Part shown: in pieces, positions 19,277 to 28,618 of the stretch
Position numbering within the stretch: position 1 is the stretch's first letter
How the letters are laid out: the number at the start of each line of letters is the position of its first letter
NCBI GenBank assembly: GCA_902541515.1
Contig: CACBRD010000004.1
Span: forward strand, 1 to 55,134
Direction: 5' to 3'
Source: an uncultured Pelagibacteraceae bacterium
GTDB lineage: Bacteria > Pseudomonadota > Alphaproteobacteria > Pelagibacterales > Pelagibacteraceae
DNA: 55,134 nt
Program-made: the position numbers and the translations under genes
Notes under the pieces: model-generated
The model's input: only the letters and a program-made list of their open reading frames with translations
The model's database searches: none
Told to the model about the DNA's origin: nothing

Positions 19277-20428
19277 TTGAACAGATTAAATCAATTAACA
19301 GAGATACATCAGTCAGGAAAACCCTATATTATTTATAAATCTAAAAAAGGATTTAATCTTTATACCAATTTTTCAAAAAAAATTATTTTAAATAATCAAA
19401 ATATTAAAAGTTTTTTAACTAAAAAAAATAAAAAGAAAACAAAAGATACTGACCTTTTTATTGGTTTTTTTGGATATGAGTTATTGAATAATCTAATTGA
19501 TGTTAAAATCCCAAAACAGAAGAATTTAAATTTTCCCAAAGGTATTTTCTATAAACCAGAAAAAAAGATCAAGCTAAGTAACAAGTTAAATTATGATTTC
19601 GAAAATTTTAAATCAGGTAATTTTAAAATAAATATTAATAGAAAAAATTATACAAAAATATTTAATAAATTTAAGAAAAAAATAAAAAGTGGTGAAACAT
19701 ATCAAATTAAAATTTGCACCAAATATAAAACAAAGTCAAAAATTAACCCTTTAGATTTTTTTTCGAGGTTATCTAATACTAACCTAGCTCCCGAGGCTTT
19801 TATGATTAAAGATCATAATTATTCAATAATAAGCTGTTCTCCAGAAACTTTAATTACAAAAAAGGGGAGTGATATATCTACAAAACCAATAGCTGGAACT
19901 GTAAAAAAAACCAAGCATTTGAATAAAATAAAAGCATTAAATTATTTTAGAAAAAATTTAAAAGAAACCAAAGAGCACAATATGATTGTTGATATGGAAA
20001 GGAATGATTTATCAAGAATTTGTAAAGTGGGCACTGTAAAACTATCTAAACAAAAAATCGTGGAGGAATATAAAGACCTTTTTCATTATGTCAGCCTCAT
20101 CAAGGGTAAATTAAAAAAGAATATAAATAATTTTGAAATAATAAAAGCAATGATGCCCGGGGGTTCAGTTATTGGGTGTCCAAAGATAAATACGCTTAAT
20201 CTTTTAAATAATCAGGAAAAAGAAAACAGGAATATTTATACAGGTAGTTTTGGCTATATAAAGTTCAATGGTGATATGAGATTTAACATAATTATACGTT
20301 CAATTTTAAATTTTAAAAATATATCTGAAATTTCAGTTGCTTCAGGTGTTGTCGTCGATAGTAATGCCAATCATGAATTTAATGAGAATTTTCTTAAAGC
20401 TAAAGCGTTAATAGATTTATTTAAATGA
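19277..20428 (+). CDS. pabB: Aminodeoxychorismate synthase component I (chorismate-binding)
   Basis: SGETYQIKICTKY, KPIAGTVKKTK, EHNMIVDMERNDLSRICKVGTV, MPGGSVIGCPK; TTG start. Confidence 0.9.
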   Translation: MNRLNQLTEIHQSGKPYIIYKSKKGFNLYTNFSKKIILNNQNIKSFLTKKNKKKTKDTDLFIGFFGYELLNNLIDVKIPKQKNLNFPKGIFYKPEKKIKLSNKLNYDFENFKSGNFKININRKNYTKIFNKFKKKIKSGETYQIKICTKYKTKSKINPLDFFSRLSNTNLAPEAFMIKDHNYSIISCSPETLITKKGSDISTKPIAGTVKKTKHLNKIKALNYFRKNLKETKEHNMIVDMERNDLSRICKVGTVKLSKQKIVEEYKDLFHYVSLIKGKLKKNINNFEIIKAMMPGGSVIGCPKINTLNLLNNQEKENRNIYTGSFGYIKFNGDMRFNIIIRSILNFKNISEISVASGVVVDSNANHEFNENFLKAKALIDLFK

Positions 20429-20982
20429 TTTATGTAATTGATCATAATGACTCCTTTACTCATAATGTAGTTCATCAATTTGCTTTGTTTGATAAAGTTG
20501 AATGCGATAACTATGATAAAATTAGTGAAAATAAAATTAAGCAAGCATCTACAATAATTTTTTCACCCGGTCCAGGTAATCCAAAAAATTATCCAATCAC
20601 TTCAAAAATTTATAAAAAATATAAAGGTAAAAAGAAAATCATAGGAATTTGTTTAGGATTTCAACACATCTTATTTTGTGAAGGTGCAAAAATTGTTGAA
20701 CAAAGAAAAATTTATCATGGTTTTCAATCAAATATAAAAGTAATCACTAATAAATCTTTATTTAAAAAAGGAAAAATATTTAAAGTTGGCAGGTATCATT
20801 CTTTAAAATTAAAAGAACCTTTCAAATCTAATAATTTTGAGATAACTATGAGATGTTTAAATTCAAAAGTTGCAATGGCATTTGAAAATCAAAAGGAAAA
20901 AATTTATGGATTTCAATTTCACCCAGAATCTTTTTTAACTATCAATGGTAACCTACTTATTAAAAAAATCTTATCGGCTTAA
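20425..20982 (+). CDS. pabA: Glutamine amidotransferase, aminodeoxychorismate/anthranilate synthase component II
   Basis: IDHNDSFTHNVVHQF, SPGPGNPKN, GICLGFQHI, FQFHPESF. Confidence 0.92.
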   Translation: MIYVIDHNDSFTHNVVHQFALFDKVECDNYDKISENKIKQASTIIFSPGPGNPKNYPITSKIYKKYKGKKKIIGICLGFQHILFCEGAKIVEQRKIYHGFQSNIKVITNKSLFKKGKIFKVGRYHSLKLKEPFKSNNFEITMRCLNSKVAMAFENQKEKIYGFQFHPESFLTINGNLLIKKILSA

Positions 20983-21718
20983 AGACTTAAAACAGATAGA
21001 ATTCCAAGATCTTTGGGGGGATCATGGAATTTTTACAACGATGTGGATTTTTGGCAAACCAGCAAAAATTTTATTTTTTGATAATCATTTAAAAAACTTA
21101 ATTTCATCACTAAAAAAATATCAAATTATAAAGAAATCATTAAGGTCGGATATTTTAGAAATAATAAATAAAAATTTATCCAAAAAGAGGAAATATAATC
21201 ATCTATTGAGAATTGCTATAAATAAAAAAGTTATTTCAATATCTTTAAGGAAAAGAGTTAAACCAAAATTAAATTTTAATTTGAAGTTAGTAAAATTAAA
21301 AAGAGAAAAACCAGAGTTTAAAAATCTTAAATATAAAAAGATCTTATCTTATCTATCTAAAATGGACAATTCCCAATCAGATATTGCATTGGTCTCTAAT
21401 AAGAAATTATTAGAAACTGGAACCTCAAATTTATTATTTGTTAAAGATCAAAAATTTTTTACTCCTAAAAAGGATTATTATGAGGGAAATACTTATAAAT
21501 TTTTTAAAACAAAAATAACAAAGATTTTTAGGAAAGATATTTTGCTTAAAGAGATAAAAGATTATGATGAAATATTATTGATAGGTTCTGGGAAAGGGGT
21601 TGCTTCAGTTAGAACTATAAATGAGCTTAAATGGAAAAGAAAAAACCTAAAAAAATTCAAGTTTCTGTCAAAACAATATGATGCAGTTATAAACAAATGC
21701 AATTCTTATAGATTTTAA
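20945..21718 (+). CDS. pabC: Class IV aminotransferase, aminodeoxychorismate lyase-like
   Basis: WGDHGIFTTMWIFG..., LLETGTSNLLFVKDQKFFTP; in the pab operon. Confidence 0.75.
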   Translation: MVTYLLKKSYRLKDLKQIEFQDLWGDHGIFTTMWIFGKPAKILFFDNHLKNLISSLKKYQIIKKSLRSDILEIINKNLSKKRKYNHLLRIAINKKVISISLRKRVKPKLNFNLKLVKLKREKPEFKNLKYKKILSYLSKMDNSQSDIALVSNKKLLETGTSNLLFVKDQKFFTPKKDYYEGNTYKFFKTKITKIFRKDILLKEIKDYDEILLIGSGKGVASVRTINELKWKRKNLKKFKFLSKQYDAVINKCNSYRF

Positions 21719-21721
21719 TAA

Positions 21722-22120
21722 ATGAAAGATCCAAATAATCCCTGTTTATTTTGTGACGTTAAAAAAAGTGGATGTGCTTATGAAAATGATTTGGCATACG
21801 CAAGTTATGACTCTTATCCAGTTTCAGAACATCATTGTTTGATTATACCCAAAAGACACATAAAGGATTATTTTGACTTATCTAATGATGAATTGATTGC
21901 ATGTAATGATCTTATAAAAGTTATTAAAAAAGAAATAACAAATAAAGATCCGTTAATTAAAGGATTTAATCTAGGCACAAATATAGGAATTGTATCTGGT
22001 CAATCTATTTTTCATTGCCATTTTCATCTGATTCCCCGAAGAGAAGGAGATGTTGACAATCCTCAGGGCGGAGTACGATCAGTTATTCCAAACAAACAAC
22101 ATTATAAAAGAAATAATTAG
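21722..22120 (+). CDS. HIT-family protein
   Basis: CLFCDV N terminus; SGQSIFHCHFHLIPR histidine triad. Confidence 0.93.
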   Translation: MKDPNNPCLFCDVKKSGCAYENDLAYASYDSYPVSEHHCLIIPKRHIKDYFDLSNDELIACNDLIKVIKKEITNKDPLIKGFNLGTNIGIVSGQSIFHCHFHLIPRREGDVDNPQGGVRSVIPNKQHYKRNN

Positions 22121-22138
22121 CCTGTTATAAAAGACAAA

Positions 22139-22167
22139 TTGACCCCAGTTTGAGGTTGAACTATAAA
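22139..22167 (+). promoter_or_regulatory. Sigma70-type promoter upstream of aprM
   Basis: TTGACC (22139-22144), 17-nt spacer, TATAAA (22162-22167); inverted repeat GTTGAA-N7-TTCAAC (22155-22173) overlaps the -10. Confidence 0.6.
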
Positions 22168-22220
22168 TTCAACTATATATAAAACTCTAAAACTAATTCA
22201 AAATTTAACAAAAGGCGGAA

Positions 22221-23015
22221 ATGTTAAGTAACAATCCTTTTTCAATTTTATCAGAAACTATTTCACCCTTTGCAATGCAATCTTTTATCATTGCAATGGT
22301 TTTGTTAATTGCAATTGGAACTATTATTCAAATGATCCATCACAAAAATTTGACTTATTTTTTTAACAACGCAAAAAAAGCAAAGCTGTCAGCAACAAAA
22401 AAATTAGGGGTTGGAGAAAAAGTTTCTGTCATTGCTAAAACAACAGTGGTTGATATTGGCACAACTTCTGAATTAGGTTTTGGAAAAAGAAGACTGGCCC
22501 ATGTTCTAGGAATGTATGGCACAATTTTATTTTGGGTGTCTTCAGCTATTTTAGTTTTTTGTTACACAGGTGCTGATAAACCAAGTTCTCAAACTTGGTC
22601 AATGATTTGGCATGCGGGAGCAATATTAACATGTTTAGGAGGATATTGGTTTTGGTTTTTTTTAAGAGTTGATGTTTCAGCAGAAGCCCATCCTTGGTAT
22701 AGAATTATTAAAGCTGATTTATTTGTTTTAGCTTTACTTGCGTGTTCAACTTTTGGGTTAGCTTGGTCATTCACTCAATTTAATGGACAAATAGGTTTGT
22801 CTTATTTATTTTTAATTTTATTTGTTGCATCTAATCTAGTTTTATTTGGTGGTGTTTATTGGTCAAAATTTGCTCACATGTTTTATAAACCTGGAGCAGC
22901 TATTCAGAAAAATTTAGCAGAGGCAGATGGATCTAGGGATAATTTACCCCCACCAGCTGATGCCCCAGAACAATTTGGCCTGGGTATAAAAAGAGAAGAG
23001 CCAAAACATTATTAA
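22221..23015 (+). CDS. aprM: Adenylylsulfate reductase-associated membrane protein AprM
   Basis: Hydrophobic multi-TM protein immediately upstream of aprBA. Confidence 0.8.
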   Translation: MLSNNPFSILSETISPFAMQSFIIAMVLLIAIGTIIQMIHHKNLTYFFNNAKKAKLSATKKLGVGEKVSVIAKTTVVDIGTTSELGFGKRRLAHVLGMYGTILFWVSSAILVFCYTGADKPSSQTWSMIWHAGAILTCLGGYWFWFFLRVDVSAEAHPWYRIIKADLFVLALLACSTFGLAWSFTQFNGQIGLSYLFLILFVASNLVLFGGVYWSKFAHMFYKPGAAIQKNLAEADGSRDNLPPPADAPEQFGLGIKREEPKHY

Positions 23016-23048
23016 TATGTTAATAGAAAAAGGAGAATAATAAAAATT

Positions 23049-23519
23049 ATGTCAACTTTTGTATACATGACAAGATGCGATGGCTGTGGTCATTGTGTAG
23101 ATATATGTCCTTCAGACATCATGCACATTGACGAAAATATAAGAAGAGCAAAAAATATTGAACCAAACTTTTGCTGGGAATGTTATTCGTGTGTTAAAGC
23201 ATGTCCTAATCATGCAATTGATGTGAGAGGGTATGCTGATTTTGCTCCGATGGGTCACAGCGTTAGAGTTAGAAGAGAAGAAGAAAAAGGAACTATTTCT
23301 TGGAAAATTAAATTTAGAAACGGAACAGAGAAAAATTTCGTTTCACCTATAACAACAAAACCTTGGGGAAAATTTATTCCTAAACTTGCTGAAGGTGATA
23401 CTCCTAATCAAGGAGAAATTAATTCACAAAGATTATATAGTGAGCCAGAAGGATTAAATACCAATAAAGAATTACCATCGGTTCCAAAAGAGTCTTTTAA
23501 AAAAGGTGTTTATTATTAA
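23049..23519 (+). CDS. aprB: Adenylylsulfate reductase beta subunit (ferredoxin-like)
   Basis: CDGCGHCVDICPSDIM and CWECYSCVKACPNHAIDVRGYADFAPMGHSV. Confidence 0.95.
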   Translation: MSTFVYMTRCDGCGHCVDICPSDIMHIDENIRRAKNIEPNFCWECYSCVKACPNHAIDVRGYADFAPMGHSVRVRREEEKGTISWKIKFRNGTEKNFVSPITTKPWGKFIPKLAEGDTPNQGEINSQRLYSEPEGLNTNKELPSVPKESFKKGVYY

Positions 23520-25378
23520 TGGCTAAGCACAAAACACATTATGAGGAGTGCGATGTATTAGTTGTTGGTGGTGGAATGGCCGGCACAGGAGCAACTTTTG
23601 AGGCCAGGCATTGGGGAAGAGATTTAAAGATTGTTTGTGTTGAAAAAGCAAACATTGATCGTAGTGGTGCTGTTGCACAAGGTTTATATGCAATCAATTG
23701 TTATATGGGTATGCAATGGGATGAAAATCAACCCGAAGACCATGTAAGGTATGCCAGAAATGATTTAATGGGAATGGTTAGAGAAGATTTGGGTTATGAC
23801 ATGGCTCGTCATGTAGACTCAACTGTTCATATGTTTGATGAGTGGGGTCTTCCTATGATGAAAAATGAAAAAACTGGAAGATATCTCAGAGAAGGTAAAT
23901 GGCAAATAATGATTCATGGCGAAAGTTACAAGCCAATTGTTGCTGAGGCAGCAAAAAAATCCGCAGATAAAATTTACAACAGAATAATGATTACTCATTT
24001 GTTAATGGATGAGTCTCAAGAAAATAGAATTGGTGGCGCAGTTGGTTTTAACATGAGAACAGGTGATTTTCATGTCTTCAGAGCAAAAGCAGTTATAGTT
24101 TCAGCTGGTGGAGCATCACATATTTTTAAACCAAGAGCAGTTGGAGAAGGTATGGGAAGAACTTGGTATGCACCATGGAGTAATGGATCTGCTTATGCTT
24201 TACCTATTGCGGCAGGTGCAAAGATGACTCAAATGGAAAACAGAATTGTATTGTGTAGATTTAAAGATGGTTATGGACCGGTTGGAGCATATTTTTTACA
24301 TTTAAAAACATACACACAAAATGCTAATGGCGAAAATTATGAAAAAAAATGGTATGAGCAAACTAAAGAGTTAGTTGGAGAATATATCGATCATCATCCA
24401 ACTCCCACTTGTTTGAGAAACCATGCCTTTATTCAAGAGGTTGCTGCAGGTGGTGGTCCGATACATATGGTAACTAAAGAAGCTTTCCAAGATCCTCATT
24501 TAGAAACTGTGGGTTGGGAAAACTTTTTAGGTATGACTGTTGGTCAAGCTGTAGTTTGGGCATCTCAAAATATTGATCCAAAGTATACAAATCCAGAATT
24601 AACAACTTCTGAGCCTTATGTTATGGGATCACACGCAACATGCTCTGGAGCTTGGGTAAGTGGACCAGAAGATCTATCTCCACCAGAATATTTCTGGGGT
24701 TATAACAGAATGCTTACAATCGATGGACTTTTTGGTGCTGGAGATACAGTAGGGGGTAGTGCTCACAAATTTTCATCAGGCTCTTTTACTGAAGGAAGAT
24801 TAGCTGCAAAAGCAGCAGTTAAATATATAGAGGATAAAAAAGCAGAAGGAATTAATGTTACTGATAAACAATGTGAGGATTTTAAAAAGGCAGTTTACAA
24901 ACCTTTAGAGACTTACACAGTTGCTCAAAACGAGATCACTGGTGGAACTGTTTCACCAAGTTACATTTCTCCAATACAAGGATTACAAAGACTTCAAAAA
25001 ATTATGGATGAGTATGTTGGGGGAATTACCTCAAATTATATGACGAATGGAAATATGCTTAAGAGGGCCCTTGAACTTCTAGAGTGGTTGCAAGAAGATT
25101 TGGAAAACGTGGGAGCTGAGGACTATCATCAATTAATGAGAGCTTGGGAGCTCAAACATAGAGCTTTAACCTCACAATGTGTAACAGAGCATACATTATT
25201 TAGAGAAGAAACTCGTTGGCCTGGTTATTATTACAGAGGCGATCATATGAAACTTGATGATGAAAATTGGCATTGTTTAACAGTTTCTAGAAGAGACCCT
25301 AAAACAGGAAAATTTACTCTGGAGAAAGTACCAGTTTATCATATTGTTGACGAAAAAGAGAAGAAGAAGGCTTCGTAA
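23519..25378 (+). CDS. aprA: Adenylylsulfate reductase alpha subunit
   Basis: CDVLVVGGGMAGTGATFEARHWG; HGESYKPIVAEAAKKSA; FGAGDTVGGSAHKFSSGSFTEGR. Confidence 0.96.
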   Translation: MAKHKTHYEECDVLVVGGGMAGTGATFEARHWGRDLKIVCVEKANIDRSGAVAQGLYAINCYMGMQWDENQPEDHVRYARNDLMGMVREDLGYDMARHVDSTVHMFDEWGLPMMKNEKTGRYLREGKWQIMIHGESYKPIVAEAAKKSADKIYNRIMITHLLMDESQENRIGGAVGFNMRTGDFHVFRAKAVIVSAGGASHIFKPRAVGEGMGRTWYAPWSNGSAYALPIAAGAKMTQMENRIVLCRFKDGYGPVGAYFLHLKTYTQNANGENYEKKWYEQTKELVGEYIDHHPTPTCLRNHAFIQEVAAGGGPIHMVTKEAFQDPHLETVGWENFLGMTVGQAVVWASQNIDPKYTNPELTTSEPYVMGSHATCSGAWVSGPEDLSPPEYFWGYNRMLTIDGLFGAGDTVGGSAHKFSSGSFTEGRLAAKAAVKYIEDKKAEGINVTDKQCEDFKKAVYKPLETYTVAQNEITGGTVSPSYISPIQGLQRLQKIMDEYVGGITSNYMTNGNMLKRALELLEWLQEDLENVGAEDYHQLMRAWELKHRALTSQCVTEHTLFREETRWPGYYYRGDHMKLDDENWHCLTVSRRDPKTGKFTLEKVPVYHIVDEKEKKKAS

Positions 25379-25399
25379 CACCAAATTCCAAACTTCTTT

Positions 25400-25750
25400 A
25401 TGGACCTTTTGAAAAAATCTGACGAGGAGATATACGCGATAGCCAAGCCTTTTTGGGAAAATCTCGTAAGAGCCTCAAATATGAAAGATTATGGTGGCTT
25501 TACCAGAGATTTCTCTACCCAAATGCTGTTTGGTGCCAATGAAGTAGAGCTTGGAAAGCAATGGGCTAACAACAAGATTATCACCAATTTAAATGAGACC
25601 TATGAACCGTTCGGAACATTAAGAAGAGGTGACCATATTACTGTATTGATTAAGCAGACTAACAAGGAGGTGCCTGGAGAATTTTTAGGAAGGCTGGTCC
25701 TTGGTGTTGAGGATGGCGAAATAAAAATTTTTGGAGCCACAATTTATTAA
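25400..25750 (+). CDS. Hypothetical protein (116 aa) downstream of aprA
   Basis: Complete ORF on the apr strand; codon usage and GC differ from neighbours; possible SnoaL/NTF2-like fold (guess). Confidence 0.7.
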   Translation: MDLLKKSDEEIYAIAKPFWENLVRASNMKDYGGFTRDFSTQMLFGANEVELGKQWANNKIITNLNETYEPFGTLRRGDHITVLIKQTNKEVPGEFLGRLVLGVEDGEIKIFGATIY

Positions 25751-25793
25751 TTAAAGTTTGACAATTTTTCTGCTGGTGCTATTGAGGATATAG

Positions 25794-25928
25794 ATGCACC
25801 TTTCAAATATAAAAATTCTACAAAAAATTTTAAATTATAAAACAGCATTAATTAAAACAGGAATTTTTTCAGCAATATTAGCTTGTTGGGGTGTTATATT
25901 ATTTGGAACTTTTTTAACTTTTAAATAA
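25794..25928 (+). CDS. Small single-TM protein (44 aa)
   Basis: Manual translation MHLSNIKILQKILNYKTALIKTGIFSAILACWGVILFGTFLTFK*. Confidence 0.5.
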   Translation: MHLSNIKILQKILNYKTALIKTGIFSAILACWGVILFGTFLTFK

Positions 25929-25956
25929 ATTTTTTTAAAAAAGTTAATTATTTTAA

Positions 25957-27042
25957 ATGGAAGTATTTTTACCAATAGCACAAGTACATGTTACTGCTAT
26001 TGAAATCATTTTATTAAGTGCTTTAGTTGGAGTTTTATCAGGACTATTTGGAGTAGGAGGTGGTTTTTTAATGACACCTTTCTTAATTTTTTTAGGAGTC
26101 CCACCAGCTTATGCTGTTGCCAATGAAGCAAATAACATACTGGCTACCTCTGTCTCTGGATCAACTACTCATTATCTTAAAAATACATTGGATTATAAAA
26201 TGGGTTTTATGATTGTGATTGGTGGTGCAATAGGAACCATCATTGGAATTTATACTTTCACATACTTTAAAGACATTGGCAAAATAGATACAGTTATCTC
26301 ACTTGCTTACATGTATATCTTAGCAATTATTGGAACTTTAATGCTTGTTGAAAGTCTTGGTGAGATCGATAAAGCTAGGAAAAATACTATTGTAAAACGA
26401 AAATTACACGTTCATTATTGGATACATGGTCTTCCATTTAGGATGAGATTTCCTAAATCAAAATTATATGAGAGCGCATTCACACCAATTATCATTGGTT
26501 TATTCGTAGGTTTTATAGCAGCGATTATGGGTATTGGAGGAGCTTTTATATTAGTTCCTGCAATGATTTATATAATAGGTATGCCCACAAAATTAGTTCC
26601 AGGAACTTCTTTGTTTGTAACTATTTTTGTAAGTGTCATCGTAACTTTTTTGCATGCTTTCAATTATGGATCTATTGATTTAATTTTAGTTTTAATGTTG
26701 GTTATTGGTTCAATAATTGGCGTACAAACAGGTCAAAAAATTGGTCAGTCAATTGAAAGTTCTGGACTAAAAGCGCTTTTAGCAGTTTTGCTATTAATTG
26801 TTGGAATTGCGATTGCGTATGATACTTTTTTTGTTGATCACACTATGAATGGTATCAATAAGGTTCCAGAGAAAGACTTAACACCATTATCAGTTTTGGT
26901 TCAAAAATTTTCAAAAGATATGCCAATTGTATATAGTTTATTTTCAATATTTTTTGCTATAGCGTTAGGTGTTGCAGCGGCATTTATTCGAAGATTTTTA
27001 TCTGATTTAAAAAAAAAGCACTTTAGCAAACCAGCTAAGTAA
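25957..27042 (+). CDS. TauE/SafE-family sulfite/anion exporter-like permease
   Basis: LSALVGVLSGLFGVGGGFLMTPFLIFLGVPP and IAAIMGIGGAFILVPAMIYIIGMPTKLVPGTSLF repeats. Confidence 0.9.
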   Translation: MEVFLPIAQVHVTAIEIILLSALVGVLSGLFGVGGGFLMTPFLIFLGVPPAYAVANEANNILATSVSGSTTHYLKNTLDYKMGFMIVIGGAIGTIIGIYTFTYFKDIGKIDTVISLAYMYILAIIGTLMLVESLGEIDKARKNTIVKRKLHVHYWIHGLPFRMRFPKSKLYESAFTPIIIGLFVGFIAAIMGIGGAFILVPAMIYIIGMPTKLVPGTSLFVTIFVSVIVTFLHAFNYGSIDLILVLMLVIGSIIGVQTGQKIGQSIESSGLKALLAVLLLIVGIAIAYDTFFVDHTMNGINKVPEKDLTPLSVLVQKFSKDMPIVYSLFSIFFAIALGVAAAFIRRFLSDLKKKHFSKPAK

Positions 27043-27047
27043 AAATT

Positions 27048-28214
27048 TTAAGCACTTCGGTATAATTTGGTCATTACGAATTCTCTATGACCTAAAGCTT
27101 CAGCACAAGTTAGTCTACCATTTGCAACTTTTAAAGTTGTTTTAATCAATTCATCTCCAGCTTCAGACAAATTCATTTCTCTCGAGAGAATTTTTGAAAC
27201 ATCACAATCAATATGTTCTCCCATAGATTTAACTGTTAATGGATTTGCAGTTAATTTTATAACTGGTTCAATTGGGTTACCAACAATATTACCTTGGCCA
27301 GTCGGGAATAAATGAATATTAAATCCTGCAGCTGCTTGTAGTGTTACACACTCCGCTGCAGCAGATGACGTATCCATAAAGTATAAACCCTTCCCCTTTT
27401 TTGGCTCTTCAGCCGGTTCTAAAACATCAACAAATTTACAATTTCCTATTTTTTGAAAATTTCCAAAAGCTTTTTCCTCAATAGTTGTTAAACCACCAGC
27501 TATATTACCAGCAGTTGGCTGACTTTCAGAAAGGTCATCAGTTGCTTCTTTTAAAATAAAATCGTTATAGGCACTCCAAGTCTTCATAAACTTATCTGAA
27601 GCTTCTTTGGTAGCACCTCTTGTTGCACAAACTTTTTCTGCTCCTGTAAGTTCTGATGTTTCTCCGAAACATAAATGAACTCCAAGTGGTTCTAGTTTAT
27701 CCATTAAATTTCCTACAGTTGGATTTGAAGCTAAACCAGAAGTCGTGTCAGACTCACCACATTTTACTGAAATCCATAAATCACTTATCGGGCATTCCTC
27801 TCTTTGTTTTTCAGAAGCCCACATAACAAATTCTTGAGCTTTTTTCGAAGCTTTCATTACAGTTCCAATATCCCCAGTACGTTCAATATGGAAACCTTCA
27901 ACTGGTTTTCCAGTTTTTGCAATTCCATCGACAATTCTCTTAGTCCATTTAGGTTCAATACCAATCACAATTACCGCTGCAACATTTGGGTTGCTACCAG
28001 TTCCAATCATCGTTCTAAAATGCAATTCTAAATCTGCTCCGAATTGTAATCTTCCATAAGAATGGGGAAGTGCTATTGTTCCTTTAATGTTATTTGCAAC
28101 TGCTTCAGCACATGCGTTTGAAATATCATCAACAGGTAAAATGATTACATGGTTTCTTGTTCCTGCTCTGCCATTTTCTCTTTTATAACCTAAAAAACTT
28201 TTTGGAATTTCCAT
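27048..28214 (-). CDS. suyB: UxaA-family hydrolase, (R)-sulfolactate sulfo-lyase large subunit-like
   Basis: [37 protein letters not shown]...; 388 aa, paired with a SAF-domain small subunit and beside xsc. Confidence 0.78.
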   Translation of the reverse strand: MEIPKSFLGYKRENGRAGTRNHVIILPVDDISNACAEAVANNIKGTIALPHSYGRLQFGADLELHFRTMIGTGSNPNVAAVIVIGIEPKWTKRIVDGIAKTGKPVEGFHIERTGDIGTVMKASKKAQEFVMWASEKQREECPISDLWISVKCGESDTTSGLASNPTVGNLMDKLEPLGVHLCFGETSELTGAEKVCATRGATKEASDKFMKTWSAYNDFILKEATDDLSESQPTAGNIAGGLTTIEEKAFGNFQKIGNCKFVDVLEPAEEPKKGKGLYFMDTSSAAAECVTLQAAAGFNIHLFPTGQGNIVGNPIEPVIKLTANPLTVKSMGEHIDCDVSKILSREMNLSEAGDELIKTTLKVANGRLTCAEALGHREFVMTKLYRSA

Positions 28215-28218
28215 CTAA

Positions 28219-28503
28219 TTACCACTTTTTTGTTTTAACGTTATGAACATGCACATGTTGACCTTTTTTAATTGCTTTGACTACTTTACCTATATCGTGA
28301 CCATATTTTAAAATTGTATCTCCCTCTTTTAAATCAATCATTGCAATTTTATGGCCTAGAGGGATTTCATCTGCAGATTGAATGTTAACCGAGCTGTCGT
28401 TCTCCATTATCCAGCATTTACAATCTTGTTTTGGAGTTATTTTTTCTATTACAACTACACCAACATTGTCTTTTTTGTCGTGAATTATAATATCTGTTGA
28501 CAT
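28219..28503 (-). CDS. suyA: SAF-domain small subunit, (R)-sulfolactate sulfo-lyase subunit alpha-like
   Basis: MSTDIIIHDKKDNVGVVVIE...PLGHKIAMIDLKEGDTILKYGHDIGKVVKAIKKGQHVHVHNVKTKKW; start trimmed from the supplied 28560 to an internal Met. Confidence 0.78.
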   Translation of the reverse strand: MSTDIIIHDKKDNVGVVVIEKITPKQDCKCWIMENDSSVNIQSADEIPLGHKIAMIDLKEGDTILKYGHDIGKVVKAIKKGQHVHVHNVKTKKW

Positions 28504-28618
28504 TAATATAGTGTCGATTTGTTTGTTTGAATTTTCTAAAATCTTATATATTAATCGCAAAAATTAACAATTAATTTTTAAAAAAATTGTTCTAAAGTAA
28601 TTTAGAAAGGTTCTACAA

